NCBI RefSeq assembly: GCF_004366035.1
Contig: NZ_SOEE01000004.1
Coordinates: forward strand, 10,007 to 74,006
DNA: 64,000 nt
From: Cytobacillus oceanisediminis
GTDB lineage: Bacteria; Bacillota; Bacilli; Bacillales; Cytobacillaceae
Direction: 5' to 3'
How positions within the stretch are numbered: position 1 is the first letter of the stretch; each line of letters starts with the position of its first letter. Made by a program: the position numbers and the translations under genes. Shown one piece after another: positions 62,682 through 64,000 of this stretch. The notes under the pieces are model-generated. The model saw nothing but the letters and a program-made list of their open reading frames with translations, had not been told where the DNA came from and searched no databases.

Positions 62682-62924
62682 TCACTTTTTGCCATCATCT
62701 AATGCAGATTGCAGTCTTTCAAGGTCAAAACCCCTAATGACAGTATCTCCGATGACAATTGTAGGAGTGGAAAAAGAATTATATTTCCTGGTCAGCTCTT
62801 TGTGGGCTGCTGTATCTTTTTTAATATCTTTTATCGTATAAAAATATCCTTTTTCATTCAAAAACATCTTCGTAATCTCACAGGGCGGACAATCCGGCTG
62901 TGTGTATAAAACAATTTCTTTCAA
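62682..62924 (-). CDS. Glutaredoxin-family protein
   Basis: 80 residues with a thioredoxin fold: VLYTQPDCPPCEITKMFL holds the CPPC redox pair, STPTIVIGD the cis-Pro loop, and RGFDLERLQSAL the end. It starts at TTG 62924 after GGGGGGAAGCACT. Bacillaceae lack glutathione, so a bacillithiol- or thioredoxin-reductase-linked role is likely. Confidence 0.85.
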   Translation of the reverse strand: MKEIVLYTQPDCPPCEITKMFLNEKGYFYTIKDIKKDTAAHKELTRKYNSFSTPTIVIGDTVIRGFDLERLQSALDDGKK

Positions 62925-62984
62925 AGTGCTTCCCCCCTGAGTTTTTTGTTATTCCATCATAATGCAGGATCTTAAAGTAAGCAA

Positions 62985-63935
62985 TTAGTTTGTTTTTTGC
63001 AGATAATCGATCAATCCCATAGAGCACACGGTGATATCCACAGAGAGGATCTTATATACAGGGTGGTCAGATGGGATGCCTCTGCCATTTAGATAGACTT
63101 TGATTTTTTCTTCAAGCATGTCTTGCGCTGCCTGTGTCTGCTGATCTAAAGAACCGCCTTCAGATACGGCAATTCTGCCTGCATGCAGGAAAATCTTAAG
63201 CCAATCCTTAATTTGCCTGTAGACCTCTTTGGGGTTTGAACTCATGCCATAATGGCCAAAGAAAATAAAATCAATATCCATTTTTTCGTACATGGCAATG
63301 GATTCGAGCATTTTGTCTGGATCGAATTGGTTTGGTGAAGTTGACGGCAGATACATTTCAATTCCATTTTCTTTTAATTGAGGATAAGATACACCAGCAG
63401 TGTCTCCTGTGAACATTCCATTTAAACCAGGATGAAAGATACTGAAGTGGTGATTAGCGTGTCCGGGTGAATGATAAAATTTCAGGGTGCAATTTGGTCC
63501 TATTTTAAGCTCTTCTTTATGTTCTTTTGTGATAATTTTATCCTCTTGAACAGGCAAAATAGGATTAAATAGTCCATCAAATTTATCACCATAAACAGCT
63601 TTTGCACCAGCAATTAAGCGGGAAGGATCTGCCAAGTGCCTGCCGCCTTTCGGGTGGACAATAACCTTTGCATTCGGACAGTGGGTTAGTAAAAGGCCTG
63701 TGCCACCTGCATGGTCAAGATGAATATGGGTAACGATGATATACTCAACTTCCTCGGGTGTAATGTGAAGCTGGCTTAGTCCTTCCAGTATGTAGGGAAT
63801 TGAAGGACTTGCGGAAGTTTCGATCAAAGTCAGCTTTTCTTCTGTTAAGACATATGTACCGGTACGTTTTTCCAATGAAAGATCAAAATCGTCAATTAAA
63901 TATAGATTTTCCGCCAATTTTTCAGGTTTTGCCAA
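62985..63935 (-). CDS. MBL-fold metal-dependent hydrolase
   Basis: 316 residues. The dimetal motif THIHLDHAGG, the second His in SPGHANHHF, the bridging Asp in FTGDTAG and FFGHYG are all present. It resembles lactamase-like esterases/phosphodiesterases with a helical C-terminus. The substrate is unknown. It starts at TTG 63935 behind AAAGGATGTGA. The 65 bases after it to the window end hold no gene that I can support. Confidence 0.85.
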   Translation of the reverse strand: MAKPEKLAENLYLIDDFDLSLEKRTGTYVLTEEKLTLIETSASPSIPYILEGLSQLHITPEEVEYIIVTHIHLDHAGGTGLLLTHCPNAKVIVHPKGGRHLADPSRLIAGAKAVYGDKFDGLFNPILPVQEDKIITKEHKEELKIGPNCTLKFYHSPGHANHHFSIFHPGLNGMFTGDTAGVSYPQLKENGIEMYLPSTSPNQFDPDKMLESIAMYEKMDIDFIFFGHYGMSSNPKEVYRQIKDWLKIFLHAGRIAVSEGGSLDQQTQAAQDMLEEKIKVYLNGRGIPSDHPVYKILSVDITVCSMGLIDYLQKTN

Positions 63936-64000
63936 AAAAAATCACATCCTTTATTAAGCTTTTGCTTGTACAAACACCTGACAATATTTTATTCTGTTAA

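Noticed and set aside
1..64000. CRISPR array, rRNA operon, prophage or intact transposase
   Set aside because: No regularly spaced repeats, rRNA sequence, structural phage genes or DDE/tyrosine recombinase genes were seen.

Overview
The window is chromosomal DNA from a low-GC, endospore-forming, motile Bacillaceae bacterium. A Cytobacillus- or Mesobacillus-like organism would fit, but the genus cannot be fixed from the sequence alone. The reasons are AGGAGG-type ribosome binding sites, frequent TTG and GTG starts, a SAM riboswitch, CtsR boxes, sporulation kinases and a Spo0E-type phosphatase, and a gene order that follows (from memory, no search run) the Bacillus subtilis stretch ykrP-kinE-ogt-mtnU-mtnE-mtnWXBD-spo0E-kinD-mhqR-clpE-ykvI-ykvS-ptsHI-ykwC-patA-cheV-ykyB-ykuC-ykuD-ykuE-fadH(ykuF)-ykuI.

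Region 1 (1-7,880) is accessory and decaying. A cassette of about 0.7 kb (small membrane protein gene, a remnant resembling the anticodon-binding domain of histidyl-tRNA synthetase, terminators) occurs twice. Between and around the copies lie a zinc-ribbon gene with a likely one-base frameshift, a CGNR/ABATE regulator divergent from a broken hydrolase gene, an intact alpha/beta hydrolase, a truncated VOC gene, and a frameshifted ECF sigma factor followed by an intact anti-sigma-like membrane protein. The region ends at tRNA-Arg(CCT), a usual integration site for islands.

Region 2 (8,000-24,400) holds an acyltransferase, a chemoreceptor, a KinE-like kinase overlapping ogt, an ArsR-DUF2087 regulator with a near-perfect 32-bp operator, the methionine salvage genes mtnU, mtnE and mtnWXBD (the last four behind a SAM riboswitch), a Spo0E-like gene with Spo0A-box-like sites, and a complete fixABCX-type electron-transfer operon. 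mtnK and mtnA are not in the window.

Region 3 (24,400-49,400) holds transporters, a KinD-like kinase, a 5'-nucleotidase-like enzyme, an MhqR-like regulator, an oligoendopeptidase, clpE under CtsR control, ykvI, a lipoprotein, a CPBP protease, ykvS, an SDR, a FetAB-like exporter, ptsHI, YkwC and PatA. Several very small genes sit between them. Region 4 (49,600-64,000) holds an RDD protein, a palindromic dispersed repeat, DinB and MFS genes around a TetR remnant, cheV, ykyB, a padR-MFS pair, ykuD, ykuE (Tat signal), fadH with a FadR-like palindrome, a C39 peptidase lipoprotein, ykuI, a glutaredoxin and an MBL hydrolase.

No CRISPR array, prophage, intact transposase or obviously new multigene system was seen. 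The points most worth a second look are the duplicated cassette, the broken sigma factor with its palindromic promoter, the divergent regulator/hydrolase locus, the fixABCX operon, and several tiny genes and broken genes.
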